Assembly (NCBI RefSeq): GCF_003666015.1
Contig: NZ_QPLT01000004.1
Span: forward strand, 62,001-126,000
Length of the DNA stretch: 64,000 nucleotides
Direction of reading: 5' to 3'
DNA from: Halorubrum sp. Atlit-26R
GTDB lineage: Archaea; Halobacteriota; Halobacteria; Halobacteriales; Haloferacaceae
Part shown: positions 51,845 through 61,440 of the stretch, piece after piece
How the letters are laid out: the number at the start of each line of letters is the position of its first letter
Numbering within the stretch: the first letter of the stretch is position 1
Translations under genes and position numbers: made by a program
The notes under the pieces: model-generated
The model's input: only the letters and a program-made list of their open reading frames with translations
Databases searched by the model: none
Told to the model about the DNA's origin: nothing

Positions 51845-53317
51845 TCAGTACGTCTTCGCGAAGTAGGCGGTCCGCTCCGCGTCGGCGTCGCACATCGCGC
51901 AGGTCTCGTCGTGATCGTCGGCGAGGGGGTCCTCGTCCTCGAACGGGACCATCACGATCTCGGCGGCCAGCGGCTCCTTGATCGGCTCCTCGCAGGCCTC
52001 GTCGCCGCACCACGGCGCCTTCACGTAGCCGCCGTGCTGTCCGAGCGTGCCGAGGATCTCGGCGCGGTCGTCCGCCTCGCGCACGCCGTCGTCGAGCGTC
52101 TCCTCGGCGGTCGCGTACAGCTTGGCGTATATCTCGTCGAACCCGTCGCGGACGGTCTCGGCGACGCCGTCGCGGTCGACCTCGACGCTCTCGCCGTCGG
52201 GGCGGTGGACGAGGGTGAGCTCCTCGTCGTCGACCTCGTGGGGACCGATCTCGATCCGGAGCGGGATCCCGTTGAGCTCGTGTTCGTTGAACTTGAACCC
52301 GGGGTTGCGCTCGTCGCGGTCGTCGAGCTCGACGCGGATCCCGGCGTCGTCGAGCTCGTCGGCCACGCCCTCGGCGTACTCCAGCACGTCGTCTTTCGTG
52401 TCCTCCTGCCAGATCGGGACGACGACGACCTGCGTGGGCGCGACCGTGTGGGGTAAGACGAGCCCCTGCTCGTCGGAGTGGGTCATGATCAGCGCGCCCA
52501 GCGCGCGCCACGAGAGCCCCCACGAGGTGGTGTGGGCGGTACGCTCCTCCTCGTCCTCGTCCGAGTAGGTGATGTCGAACGCCTCCGCGAACGACTGGCC
52601 GAGGTGGTGGGAGGTGCCCGCCTGAACCGACTTCCCGTCGGGCATCAGCGCCTCGACGGTCGTCGTCGTGTCCGCGCCGGGGAACTTGTCGTGGTCGGGC
52701 TTTTGCCCCTTCAGGACCGGCAGCGCCAGCAGGTCCTCGTAGACGGACTCGTACTGGTCGAGCCGCGTCATCGTCTCCGCCCACGCGTCCTCGTGCGTCG
52801 CGTGCGCGGTGTGGCCCTCCTGCCAGAGGAACTCCTTCGTGCGGAAGAACGGCTTCGTCTCGGTCGCCTCCCACCGGACGACGGAGCACCACTGGTTCAC
52901 GCGCAGCGGGAGGTCGCGGTGGCTCCGCACCCACTGGCTGATGTACGGCGTGATGATCGACTCGGAGGTCGGGCGGACCGCGAGCCGCTCTTCGAGCTCC
53001 TTGTTCCCCGCCTCGTCGACCCACGCGACCTCGGGGTCGAACCCCTCGACGATGTCCTTCTCTCGTTCGAGGTACGACTCGGGGATGAAGAGGGGGAAGT
53101 AGGCGTTCTGGACGCCGGTGTCCTTGAACTTCGCGTCGAGGAACCCCTGGAGTCGCTCCCAGACCGCGTACGCTCGCGGGCGAGTGACGATGAAGCCGCT
53201 CATTCCCTCCGGCCCGTAGTCGGCCAGCCCGGCCTTCCGTACGACCTCGGCGTACCACTCGCCGGTGTTGTGCGTCTTGGACTCGGTGATCCCGAGTTCC
53301 TGGTCGTCGTCGCTCAT
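51845..53317 (-). CDS. proS: Prolyl-tRNA synthetase
   Basis: 490 residues, archaeal/eukaryotic-type class II synthetase that charges tRNA-Pro. Motif 2 region VRPTSESIITPYISQWVRSH and LRVNQWCSVVRWE are followed by FLWQEGHTAHAT and the anticodon-binding domain (TQVVVVPIWQ). A C-terminal Cys-rich zinc region (APWCGDEACEE ... ETCAMCDADA) ends in Tyr, typical of this form. Start ATG at 53317. Confidence 0.95.
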   Translation of the reverse strand: MSDDDQELGITESKTHNTGEWYAEVVRKAGLADYGPEGMSGFIVTRPRAYAVWERLQGFLDAKFKDTGVQNAYFPLFIPESYLEREKDIVEGFDPEVAWVDEAGNKELEERLAVRPTSESIITPYISQWVRSHRDLPLRVNQWCSVVRWEATETKPFFRTKEFLWQEGHTAHATHEDAWAETMTRLDQYESVYEDLLALPVLKGQKPDHDKFPGADTTTTVEALMPDGKSVQAGTSHHLGQSFAEAFDITYSDEDEEERTAHTTSWGLSWRALGALIMTHSDEQGLVLPHTVAPTQVVVVPIWQEDTKDDVLEYAEGVADELDDAGIRVELDDRDERNPGFKFNEHELNGIPLRIEIGPHEVDDEELTLVHRPDGESVEVDRDGVAETVRDGFDEIYAKLYATAEETLDDGVREADDRAEILGTLGQHGGYVKAPWCGDEACEEPIKEPLAAEIVMVPFEDEDPLADDHDETCAMCDADAERTAYFAKTY

Positions 53318-53461
53318 TACTCTCGAAAGCGGGTGTCGCGGGCTTAAAAGGTCCGAACCCGAGCGCCGCGGCGCGGTCCGCCCCAGGCTTGCGGACAGAT
53401 CACGTCCCGCGCGGACGGAATCCGGGGAAACGTTAACCGCCTCGCGTCGCCTAACTCGCCC

Positions 53462-54061
53462 ATGGACCTGTCGGGGCTGCGTCGACACGCGCCGCAGTCG
53501 CTCGCCGGGCGGCGGCAGGCCGCGGTGCTGGCGCCGGTGATCGCGCGCGACGGCGAGGCCCACCTGCTCTTCACCAAGCGCGCCGCGCACCTCGGCGAAC
53601 ACCCCGGACAGATGAGCTTCCCCGGCGGCGGCCGCGAGCCGATCGACCGGACGTTGACGGACACCGCGCTGCGCGAGGCCGACGAGGAGGTCGGGATGCG
53701 GCCGACGGAGGTCGACGTCCTCGGTCGGATCGACGACACGCGCACCTCGTCGCAGTACGCGGTCCGCCCGTTCGTCGGCGTCGCACCCGACCGCGAGTAC
53801 GTCCCCGACGAGTCGGAGGTCGCGGAGGTGGCGATCCTCTCCGTCGACGCGCTCACCGACCCCGCGAACTACGAGTCGGAGCGCCGCGTCGGCCACCCGG
53901 AGTACGGCGACCACCGCGTCCACTACTTCCACGTCGGCGGCTACACCGTCTGGGGCGTGACGGGCCGGATGGTCGTCCAGCTGTTGGAGCGGACGACCGA
54001 CTGGCGCGCGCCCGCGGAGCCGGACCGCGTGGTCGGCGCGGACGCCGAACTGCCGATTTGA
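53462..54061 (+). CDS. Nudix hydrolase (CoA pyrophosphatase-like)
   Basis: 199 residues. The Nudix box GGGREPIDRTLTDTALREAD then EEVGM (about 56-80) is preceded by LFTKRAAHLGEHPGQMSFPG, the pattern of the NudL/CoA-pyrophosphatase subgroup. Divergent from proS. Confidence 0.88.
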   Translation: MDLSGLRRHAPQSLAGRRQAAVLAPVIARDGEAHLLFTKRAAHLGEHPGQMSFPGGGREPIDRTLTDTALREADEEVGMRPTEVDVLGRIDDTRTSSQYAVRPFVGVAPDREYVPDESEVAEVAILSVDALTDPANYESERRVGHPEYGDHRVHYFHVGGYTVWGVTGRMVVQLLERTTDWRAPAEPDRVVGADAELPI

Positions 54062-54107
54062 ATTGTATACCGCAGAGGTCGGTCTTGAAGCGCCCGTTCA
54101 GTTGGGA

Positions 54108-54446
54108 GTTGACTGTGGATTGACCGCGACAGCCGCCAAAGCCCCACCTGCTCGTTTATAAATCGTTGACTTCGGATCGACCGCGACAGCCGCCAAAGCC
54201 CCAGCCGCGAGGACGGCGCACGCTCGCTGCGCGCTTCAGTCGCTCACTTCGTTCGCTCCTTCCAGTGCTTGCGTCGCCTGCGCCGTCCTCGCGGCTGCCC
54301 CTTTGAGTCCCGCCCCACACGGCACCGCACCGCAGCCTCACACCTCCCCAGCCTCGTCGGCGGTCCTCCGCCTCGCTCCGGACCGCCGACTCCCTCGCGC
54401 GTGCTGCTCGCGGCCTACCGGCCGCTCGCAGGCACGCGCCACCGCA
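54108..54446 (+). repeat. Structured dispersed element, copy C (candidate ncRNA)
   Basis: Two direct-repeat leader units (54108-54146 and 54165-54203), the second under a TATA box TTTATAAAT (54155-54163). The 19-bp perfect P1 helix pairs 54202-54220 with 54279-54297. The linker GGCTGCCCCTTTGAGTCCCG follows from 54293. P2 GTCGGCGGTCC/GGACCGCCGAC pairs 54356-54366 with 54380-54390. P3 GCGCGTGC/GCACGCGC pairs 54397-54404 with 54432-54439. It ends GCCACCGCA. A new TATA (TTTATAAG, 54451) lies just after, for the M42 gene. Confidence 0.75.
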
Positions 54447-54573
54447 GACGTTTATAAGTAATTCTCGTCCCCGTTCACGGCTATTTAAATACCGGACCAG
54501 TCGCGGTTCGGCGAAGCCCGACGGTCGTGCCGGATCCTGCGGACCTTTGTCGCTGGCGCGGACAGGTGGAGAC

Positions 54574-55632
54574 ATGCCACGCGAGTTCGACTTCGACTTC
54601 GACCTGCTCCGAGAGCTGACCGAGGCCCGCGGCGTCCCCGGCTACGAGGACGACGTCCGCGAGATCGTCCGCCGGGAGTTCGCGGACAGCGTCGACCGCG
54701 TCCGGACGGACGCGATGGGCAACGTCGTCGGGACGATCGAGGGCGACTCGGACTACTCGGTCGCCGTCGCCGCCCACATGGACGAGATCGGCTTCATGGT
54801 CCGCCACGTCACCGACGAGGGGTTCGTCCAGGTCGACCCGCTCGGCGGGTTCGACGCCCGCGTGCTGCGCGCGCAGCGCGTCACCGTCCACGGCGACGAG
54901 GACCTGACGGGCGTCATCGGCTCCGTCCCGCCGCACACGCTCACGGAGGAGCAGATGGAGAAGGACGACGAAGTGAAGGACGTGTTCATCGACCTCGGCC
55001 GCGACGCCGAAGCGGTCGAGGAGGCGGTGAGCGTCGGCGACCTCGTCACCCTCGACCAGACCACGACGCGGATGGGCGACCGGGTCACGGGGAAGGCGCT
55101 CGACGACCGGATCTGCCTGTTCGCCATGCTGGAGGCCGCCCGGCGTATCGACGAGCCCGACGTGACGGTCCACTTCGCGGCGACCGTTCAGGAGGAGGTC
55201 GGGCTCCGGGGCGCGCGGGCGCTCGGCGTGGACGTCGACCCCGACCTCGCCGTCGCCCTCGACGTCACCGTCGCCAACGACGTGCCCCAGGTCGGCGACC
55301 CGGCCGACGCAGTCACCGAACTCGGCGAGGGGACGGCGGTGAAGCTGAAGGACTCCTCGGTGATCACCAGCCCGAAGGTTCACAGCCGGCTCACCGAGGT
55401 GGCCGAGGCGGAGGCGATCGACCACCAGCACGAGGTGCTTCCCGCGGGCGGCACCGACACCGCGGGGTTCCAGAACACGGCGGGCGCGAAGCCCGTCGGC
55501 GCCATCTCGATCCCGACCCGCTACCTCCACACGGTCACCGAGACTGCCGACGCGGGCGATGTTGAGGCGACGATCGACCTGCTGACGGCCTTCTTGGAGT
55601 CCGAGACCGGCGAGCACGACTACACGCTGTAG
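54574..55632 (+). CDS. M42-family aminopeptidase/endoglucanase-like metallopeptidase
   Basis: 352 residues. Metal residues lie in VAVAAHMDEIGFMV, GKALDDRICLFAML, VQEEVGLRGARAL, LDVTVANDVP and a final PTRYLHTV, matching M42 (TET-like) peptidases. ALPHA of the PA-like lid (ARVLRAQRVTVHGDEDLTG) is present. Probably trims small peptides as a cytosolic multimer. Preceded by element C and its TATA. Confidence 0.9.
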   Translation: MPREFDFDFDLLRELTEARGVPGYEDDVREIVRREFADSVDRVRTDAMGNVVGTIEGDSDYSVAVAAHMDEIGFMVRHVTDEGFVQVDPLGGFDARVLRAQRVTVHGDEDLTGVIGSVPPHTLTEEQMEKDDEVKDVFIDLGRDAEAVEEAVSVGDLVTLDQTTTRMGDRVTGKALDDRICLFAMLEAARRIDEPDVTVHFAATVQEEVGLRGARALGVDVDPDLAVALDVTVANDVPQVGDPADAVTELGEGTAVKLKDSSVITSPKVHSRLTEVAEAEAIDHQHEVLPAGGTDTAGFQNTAGAKPVGAISIPTRYLHTVTETADAGDVEATIDLLTAFLESETGEHDYTL

Positions 55633-55660
55633 GCGGGTTTGCCGCCACGCCGCGGTCGGA

Positions 55661-56962
55661 TCAGTCGTCACCGGGGACGGCCCCGCCCGGGTCCCGGTCC
55701 GCGCGGTGGGCCGCCCGCGCCTGCCACGCGAAGCCGGTCGTCGCGAACGCGATGAACGCGGCCGCCAGCAGGAACCCCGTCTCGGTCGTCGTCGCGTCCA
55801 TGGTGACGCCGACCAGCACGGGTCCGATCACCTGCCCGACCTTCCACGAGACGGAGCGTAAGCTCATCGCGCTGGCGACGGAGTCGTACTGCTCGCCCTC
55901 GCTGACGAACAGGGACATGCTCGCCGGCAGCCGGATCGAGTCGGCGACCCCTAAGAGCGAGTAGGCGGCGAACAGCGCGAAGAACGCCCCGCCGAGGGTC
56001 TGGGAGTCGCCGAGGTAGGAGACGGTGACGGGCGCGAGCGTCCCCTCGAAGTACGCCGCGAGCGGGATGATCGCGGTGCCGACGCCGTACAGGAGCGCGC
56101 CGACCGCGACGAACAGGTAGGTGCGCTCGTAGCGGTCGGTGAGGTCGCCGACGAACCCCTGCGTGAGCGCCTTCGTCAGCTTCCCGCCCGCCATGATCCA
56201 GCCGATGGCGAACGCGGAGATGCCGAACGTCGTCCGCGCGTAGATGGGGAGGAAGATGATCACCGCCATCTTCCCGACGCTGAAGGTGAACCGGAAGAAG
56301 ACGAGCGCGCGCAGCATCGGGAGCTCCAGCAGCGACCGGAACGTCTCGATCCCGCCCGCGTCCTCGGGGTCCTTCCGGCCGCCGGGGTTGTCGCGGAGGA
56401 ACGCGAAGACGAGCGCGAACGCGGCGAGCGTGACGAGGGTCAAGACGAGGTACGTCTCCGTGAACCCGTAGGCGTACAGGAGGTAGCCGCCGACGAGGTC
56501 GCCGGCGAGCGACGAGACGGAGGCGAACTGGTTGTACGAGCCCAGCCAGCGCCCCTGCTCGTCGTCCGGGCTGATCTCGCCGATCACCGTCGCGCCCGTG
56601 ATCCAGAGGACGCTCGCGCCGAGCCCCTGGACCATCCGCACCAGGATGATGTGAACTGAGCTGTCGACCAAGGCGAAGCCGACGAAGACGGCGACGTTGA
56701 TCAGGAAGCCGCCGAGCAGCCACCGCTTCGCGTTGCCGGTGTCTACCTTCCGGCCCAGCGGGAGGACGATGACGAGTTGGACGATCGCGAACGCGGTGCC
56801 GAACAGCCCCTCGACGAACCCGGTGGTCCCGAACAGGTCGGCGTACAGCGCGAGGGCGATGAGGATCGTCGAGTACGCCTGGCTACGGGCGAACGCGGTC
56901 CCGGCGAGCGCCGCGAACTCCCGGTCCCCGAGCAGCCGTACCGAGTTGCCGAACTGGGCCAC
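55661..56962 (-). CDS. MFS transporter
   Basis: 433 residues, about 12 membrane helices. An MFS signature-like loop after helix 2 (GRKVDTGNAKRWLLGG) and a central loop (DNPGGRKDPEDAGG). Substrate not evident; drug- or sugar-type exporter families look similar. Converges on the M42 gene with 28 bases between stops. Confidence 0.85.
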   Translation of the reverse strand: MAQFGNSVRLLGDREFAALAGTAFARSQAYSTILIALALYADLFGTTGFVEGLFGTAFAIVQLVIVLPLGRKVDTGNAKRWLLGGFLINVAVFVGFALVDSSVHIILVRMVQGLGASVLWITGATVIGEISPDDEQGRWLGSYNQFASVSSLAGDLVGGYLLYAYGFTETYLVLTLVTLAAFALVFAFLRDNPGGRKDPEDAGGIETFRSLLELPMLRALVFFRFTFSVGKMAVIIFLPIYARTTFGISAFAIGWIMAGGKLTKALTQGFVGDLTDRYERTYLFVAVGALLYGVGTAIIPLAAYFEGTLAPVTVSYLGDSQTLGGAFFALFAAYSLLGVADSIRLPASMSLFVSEGEQYDSVASAMSLRSVSWKVGQVIGPVLVGVTMDATTTETGFLLAAAFIAFATTGFAWQARAAHRADRDPGGAVPGDD

Positions 56963-57155
56963 GGTCGTCTCCGATCCGAGACGAGGGGAGCCCGAGAAAA
57001 AAGCGCCGTCGATCCGGCGGTCCGCGTGGGGTTATCGTTTCAGGCGGACGAGACGCGAGTCGGGCGCGGCGCCGACCCGTGACGTGCGGCGTTCCCGCGT
57101 CGAAATAACGTCCGGTTAATTCATAGGAAAGTGTGTACGATTTCGACTACATCGC

Positions 57156-58040
57156 ATGCGACGTCGACAGTACGTGCGGGCGCTCGGCCTCGGCGGTGCC
57201 GCCTCGCTGGCCGGCTGTACGAATCGGACCGAGGAGCGCCCGTCCGACCTCGGCTCGCTGACGCTCGCCACTGCCACGACGGCGTACGACAGCGGGCTGC
57301 TCCCCGTCCTGAACCGAGGATACGCCGACCGGTTCGGCGCGGCCGTGGAGTCGGTCGTGCGCGGGACGGGCGCCTCGCTCCGCACCGCCCGGGACGGCGA
57401 CTGCGACGTCGTGCTCGTCCACGCTCGCCCGCTGGAGGACGAATTCATCCGCGCTGGACACGGGATCAACCGACGCCGGGTGATGGTCAACGATTTCCTG
57501 GTCGTCGGGCCGCCCGACGACCCCGCGGGCGTCGCCGGAGCGGGTCCCGTGTCGGCGTTCGAATCGATCGCCGACGCGGAGGCGACGTTCCTGTCGCGGG
57601 GTGATCGGTCGGGAACCCACATCCGCGAGCGCCGGATCTGGGACGAGGCCGGCGTCGATCCCGGCGGCGAGTGGTACCTCGAAACCGGTCAGGGAATGGG
57701 CGACACGCTGACGACCGCGCAGCAGTCGGGCGCCTACACCCTCGTCGACCGCGGTACCTTCCTCGCCGTGGGCGGCGACGGCGCCCTGGCGCGCCACGTC
57801 GACGCCGGCATCGACGACCCGCCGCCGCTCCTCCGGAACGAGTACGCCGTCATCCCCGTCAACCCCGCGCGACACGACGCGGCGTACCCGCTCGCGATGT
57901 CCTACGTCGGCTACCTCACCGGTCCCGGGCAGTCGCGGATCGAGGAGTTCCGGGTCGACGGGGAGCGGGCGTTCCGGCCGCTCGCCCGCTCGGCCGACCC
58001 CGAGTTCGAGCAGTACGTGCCGAGCGGCTGGCCGGAGTGA
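57156..58040 (+). CDS. TupA-like ABC substrate-binding lipoprotein
   Basis: 294 residues. Tat-type signal (RRRQYV) and lipobox LAGC with Cys21. The domain matches the tungstate/molybdate-like TupA group (TTAYDSGLLPVLNRGYADRFG; AGHGINRRRVMVNDFLVVGP; SRGDRSGTHIRERRIWD). No permease or ATPase is adjacent in the window, so the rest of the transporter lies elsewhere or it acts alone. Confidence 0.8.
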   Translation: MRRRQYVRALGLGGAASLAGCTNRTEERPSDLGSLTLATATTAYDSGLLPVLNRGYADRFGAAVESVVRGTGASLRTARDGDCDVVLVHARPLEDEFIRAGHGINRRRVMVNDFLVVGPPDDPAGVAGAGPVSAFESIADAEATFLSRGDRSGTHIRERRIWDEAGVDPGGEWYLETGQGMGDTLTTAQQSGAYTLVDRGTFLAVGGDGALARHVDAGIDDPPPLLRNEYAVIPVNPARHDAAYPLAMSYVGYLTGPGQSRIEEFRVDGERAFRPLARSADPEFEQYVPSGWPE

Positions 58041-58091
58041 GGGCGGGAACACGACGGCGGGCCGGGGACGATTGGACCGGGCTCGGCGGAC

Positions 58092-59696
58092 TCAATCGTG
58101 CCGGAAGCAGCGCGACCCGGTGAACGCCATCGCCATGTCGCGCTCGTCGGCCGCGGCGATCACGTCCTCGTCGTTGACGGAGCCGCCGGGCTGGATTATC
58201 GCCTCGATCCCCGCGTCGGCAGCCTCCTCGACCGCGTCCGGGAACGGGAAGAACGCGTCCGAGGCCACCACGGCGCCCTCGGCGGACTTGCCCTCGGCGT
58301 CCTTCTCCGCCTTCATCGCGGCGAGCGTCACGGCGTCGACGCGGGACACCTGCCCCATGCCGACGCCGACCGTCTCCGTGCCGGTCGCGAAGAGGATGCC
58401 GTTCGACTTGACGTGTTTGAGCGTCTTCCACGCGAACAGCATCGTCTCGACCTGCTCGTCGGTCGGCTCGCGCTCGGTGACGACCTCCAAGTCGTCGGCC
58501 GTCGGCGACTGCCGGTCGCGCTCCTGAACGAGCCGCCCGCCGACGATGGGCTTCTCGGTGAACCGCTCCGAGAAGCGATCCTCGCCCTCGCCGAGCGGGC
58601 CGACGTCGAGCACGCGGAGGTTCTTCTTCTCGCGTAGCACGTCGAGCGCGCTGTCGGTGTAGCCGGGCGCGACGACGACCTCCTTGAACGAGTCGGCGAC
58701 CGCGGTGGCGGTGTCGGCGTCGCACTCGCGGTTCAGCGCGACGATGCCGCCGAACGCCGACTTCGCGTCGGTGCGCAGCGCGCGGTCGTACGCGTCCGCG
58801 AGGTCCGAGCCGACCGCGCAGCCCGCGGGGTTCGTGTGCTTGATCACCGCGGCCGCGGGCTCGTCGAACTCCTTGACGAGGTCGAGCGCGGCGTCGGCGT
58901 CGTTGTAGTTGTTGTACCCCATCCCCTTCGCGCCGGGGTTCAGCTGGTCGGCGTCGACGACGCTCGCCTCCTCGCAGCCGTCGTCGACGTACAGGGCGGC
59001 GTCCTGGTGCGGGTTCTCGCCGTAGCGCAGCGAGGCGGACCGCTCCTCGGAGACGAAGCGCCGCTCCGGGAAGTCGCCGCCCACGTCGCCCGCGACCGCG
59101 ACGCGCTCCGGGCTCCCGTCGGCGTCGCGCTCGACGGTCACGCGGTCCTCGGCGAACCAGCGGACCGCCCGCGGGTACGCCGTGAACTCGGCCTCGCGGA
59201 GGACGCGCGCCTTCAGCGAGTCGGCGTCGTCGTCCTCGTACACCGGGATCGGCTCCTGGGTGACGACCGGGCCCGCGTCGACCTCCTCGGTGACGACGTG
59301 GACCGTACAGCCGGTCGTCCGGACGCCGGCGTCGAGGACCTGCTCGTGGGCGTCCGTGCCGGGGAACGACGGGAGCAGCGAGGGGTGGACGTTCAGCGTC
59401 GTCGGGACGGCGTCGAGGAACTCGTCGGTGAGCACGCGCATGTAGCCGTCGAGGCAGACGAGGTCAACGTCGTAGTCCGAGAGGCGCTCGACGATCCGGC
59501 GCTCGTGCGACGCGCGCGACTCGCCCTCGTCGCGCTCGACGACCTCGGTCGGGATCCGGCGCTCGGTCGCGGCCCCCAGCACGGGCGCCTGCTCGCGGTT
59601 CGTCAGGACGACCGACAGCTCGGCGCCGCCGGGCGCGGCGTCGGCGATGTGTCTGAGGTTCCGTCCCCGGTTGCTCGCGAGTCCCGCGATCTTCAT
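58092..59696 (-). CDS. purNH: PurN-PurH fusion: GAR and AICAR transformylase
   Basis: 534 residues. Residues 1 to about 195 match phosphoribosylglycinamide formyltransferase (NVHPSLLPSFPGTDAH, HVVTEEVDAGPVV). From about 210 the AICAR formyltransferase domain of PurH follows (SLRYGENPHQDAALY, VIKHTNPAGCAVG, QVSRVDAVTLAAM). The IMP cyclohydrolase domain is absent, as expected in haloarchaea, which use PurO. Divergent from purB, so both are purine biosynthetic neighbours. Confidence 0.92.
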   Translation of the reverse strand: MKIAGLASNRGRNLRHIADAAPGGAELSVVLTNREQAPVLGAATERRIPTEVVERDEGESRASHERRIVERLSDYDVDLVCLDGYMRVLTDEFLDAVPTTLNVHPSLLPSFPGTDAHEQVLDAGVRTTGCTVHVVTEEVDAGPVVTQEPIPVYEDDDADSLKARVLREAEFTAYPRAVRWFAEDRVTVERDADGSPERVAVAGDVGGDFPERRFVSEERSASLRYGENPHQDAALYVDDGCEEASVVDADQLNPGAKGMGYNNYNDADAALDLVKEFDEPAAAVIKHTNPAGCAVGSDLADAYDRALRTDAKSAFGGIVALNRECDADTATAVADSFKEVVVAPGYTDSALDVLREKKNLRVLDVGPLGEGEDRFSERFTEKPIVGGRLVQERDRQSPTADDLEVVTEREPTDEQVETMLFAWKTLKHVKSNGILFATGTETVGVGMGQVSRVDAVTLAAMKAEKDAEGKSAEGAVVASDAFFPFPDAVEEAADAGIEAIIQPGGSVNDEDVIAAADERDMAMAFTGSRCFRHD

Positions 59697-59863
59697 ACTC
59701 GACGGTCCGACCGATCGGGTATATCGATTGCGGTCCGCACCGCGGCAGTGTACATGATCGGGGATCGAAATGTGATTTTCGGGCGATTCGAAGCGGATTC
59801 GGATCCACGTCTGTGCGTCGCCCCATCGACACGCTTTTGCTGGCTCCGGAGGCAGTCGCGGAC

Positions 59864-61375
59864 ATGACCGACGACTCCGAACCGGCCGGCGACGGCTCCG
59901 AACCGGCCGATGACGACACCATCGCAGGGCTGTCGCGCTCGGACCCGCTCGCGGCCGTCTCGCCGCTCGACGGCCGCTACGCCGGCCGGACGGCGCCGCT
60001 GTCCCCGTACGCGAGCGAGGCCGCGCTGATGCGCGCCCGGACCCGCGTCGAGGTCGAGTACCTGCTCGCGCTGGGCGAACTCGACGCGACGCCGATCGCG
60101 TTCGACGAGGCGACCGAGGCGGCGCTCCGGCGGATATACGAGGGATTCGACGTTGAGGACGCGCGCCTGATCAAGGGGCTGGAGACCGAGGGCGCCGCGG
60201 GATACGACGCGACCAACCACGACGTGAAGGCGGTCGAGTACTTCCTCCGCGTCCGACTGGCGGAGATCGCCGGAGGGGGCGAAATCGGTGCGGACGAGGC
60301 GTCCGAGGCGCCGCTCGACGACGCCGAGTCGCTGTACCCGTGGATCCACTTCGGGCTCACCAGCGAGGACGTGAACAACCTCGCGCAGCGGCTCCTCGTC
60401 AAGCCCGCGGTGAGCGAGGTGATCGTCCCCGCGGTCCGCGAGGTGCGCGACGCCCTCGTCGAGCTGGCACAGGAGCACCGCGACACGCCGATGCTGGCGC
60501 GCACCCACGGCCAGCCCGCGACGCCGACCACCTTCGGCAAGGAGATGGCGGTGTACGCCGCGCGGCTCGGCCGCGCCCTCGGGCGGGTCGTGGTGGCGAA
60601 CGGGGACCTCTCCGGGAAGCTCGCGGGGGCCTCGGGAACCTACGCGGCGCACCGCGCCGCCTACCCCGACGTCGACTGGCGGGAGTTCTCGGAGTCGTTC
60701 GTGCGCGGACTCGACCTCGAACACACCGCGCTCGCGACGCAGGTGAACCCCTGCGACGACCTCGCGGCGCTGTTCGACGCGCTTCGGGGGGTCAACAACG
60801 TCCTCCTCGATTTAGACCTCGACGCGTGGCTGTACGTCTCCGACCGCTACCTCGGGCAGGAGGCCGTCGAGGGGGAGACGGGCTCGTCAACGATGCCCCA
60901 CAAGGTGAACCCGATCGACTTCGAGAACAGCGAGGGAAACCTCTCGAAGGCGAACTCGGACCTCACCTTCCTCGCCGACTACGTGACGACCTCCCGGCTC
61001 CAGCGCGACCTCTCCGACTCGACCGTCAAACGCAACGTCGGCGCCGCCCTCGCCCACTGCCTGATCGGCTACTCGAAGGCCGCGGACGGGCTCGCGAAGG
61101 TCGTTCCGAAGGAGACCGTCATGCGCGAGGAGCTGGACGCGACCCCCGAAGTGATCGGCGAGGCGGTCCAGACGATCCTCCGCCGCGAGGGCGATACCGA
61201 GGCCTACGAGCGCGTGAAGGCGCTCTCCCGCGGCCGGTCGGTGACGCTCGACGACTTCCGGGAGCTGTTCGACGACCTCGACGTCGACGAGGGGGTCCGC
61301 GCGGAGCTGAAGGCGCTGACGCCGGCCGGCTACACCGGCTTCGGCGACGGGCTCGTCGACGAGATCGACGAGTAG
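59864..61375 (+). CDS. purB: Adenylosuccinate lyase
   Basis: 503 residues. Signature SSTMPHKVNPIDFENSEGN near residue 345-363, plus HFGLTSEDVNNLA and ARTHGQPATPTTFGKEMA. Splits SAICAR and adenylosuccinate, releasing fumarate. The acidic N-terminal tail is haloarchaeal. Start ATG at 59864, divergent from purNH. Confidence 0.93.
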   Translation: MTDDSEPAGDGSEPADDDTIAGLSRSDPLAAVSPLDGRYAGRTAPLSPYASEAALMRARTRVEVEYLLALGELDATPIAFDEATEAALRRIYEGFDVEDARLIKGLETEGAAGYDATNHDVKAVEYFLRVRLAEIAGGGEIGADEASEAPLDDAESLYPWIHFGLTSEDVNNLAQRLLVKPAVSEVIVPAVREVRDALVELAQEHRDTPMLARTHGQPATPTTFGKEMAVYAARLGRALGRVVVANGDLSGKLAGASGTYAAHRAAYPDVDWREFSESFVRGLDLEHTALATQVNPCDDLAALFDALRGVNNVLLDLDLDAWLYVSDRYLGQEAVEGETGSSTMPHKVNPIDFENSEGNLSKANSDLTFLADYVTTSRLQRDLSDSTVKRNVGAALAHCLIGYSKAADGLAKVVPKETVMREELDATPEVIGEAVQTILRREGDTEAYERVKALSRGRSVTLDDFRELFDDLDVDEGVRAELKALTPAGYTGFGDGLVDEIDE

Positions 61376-61440
61376 CGTTACAGATGGACCGGCGGGTAAC
61401 GCCACAAGAGGTTTAGCGATCGCGGGAGCAGGGGGCACCG

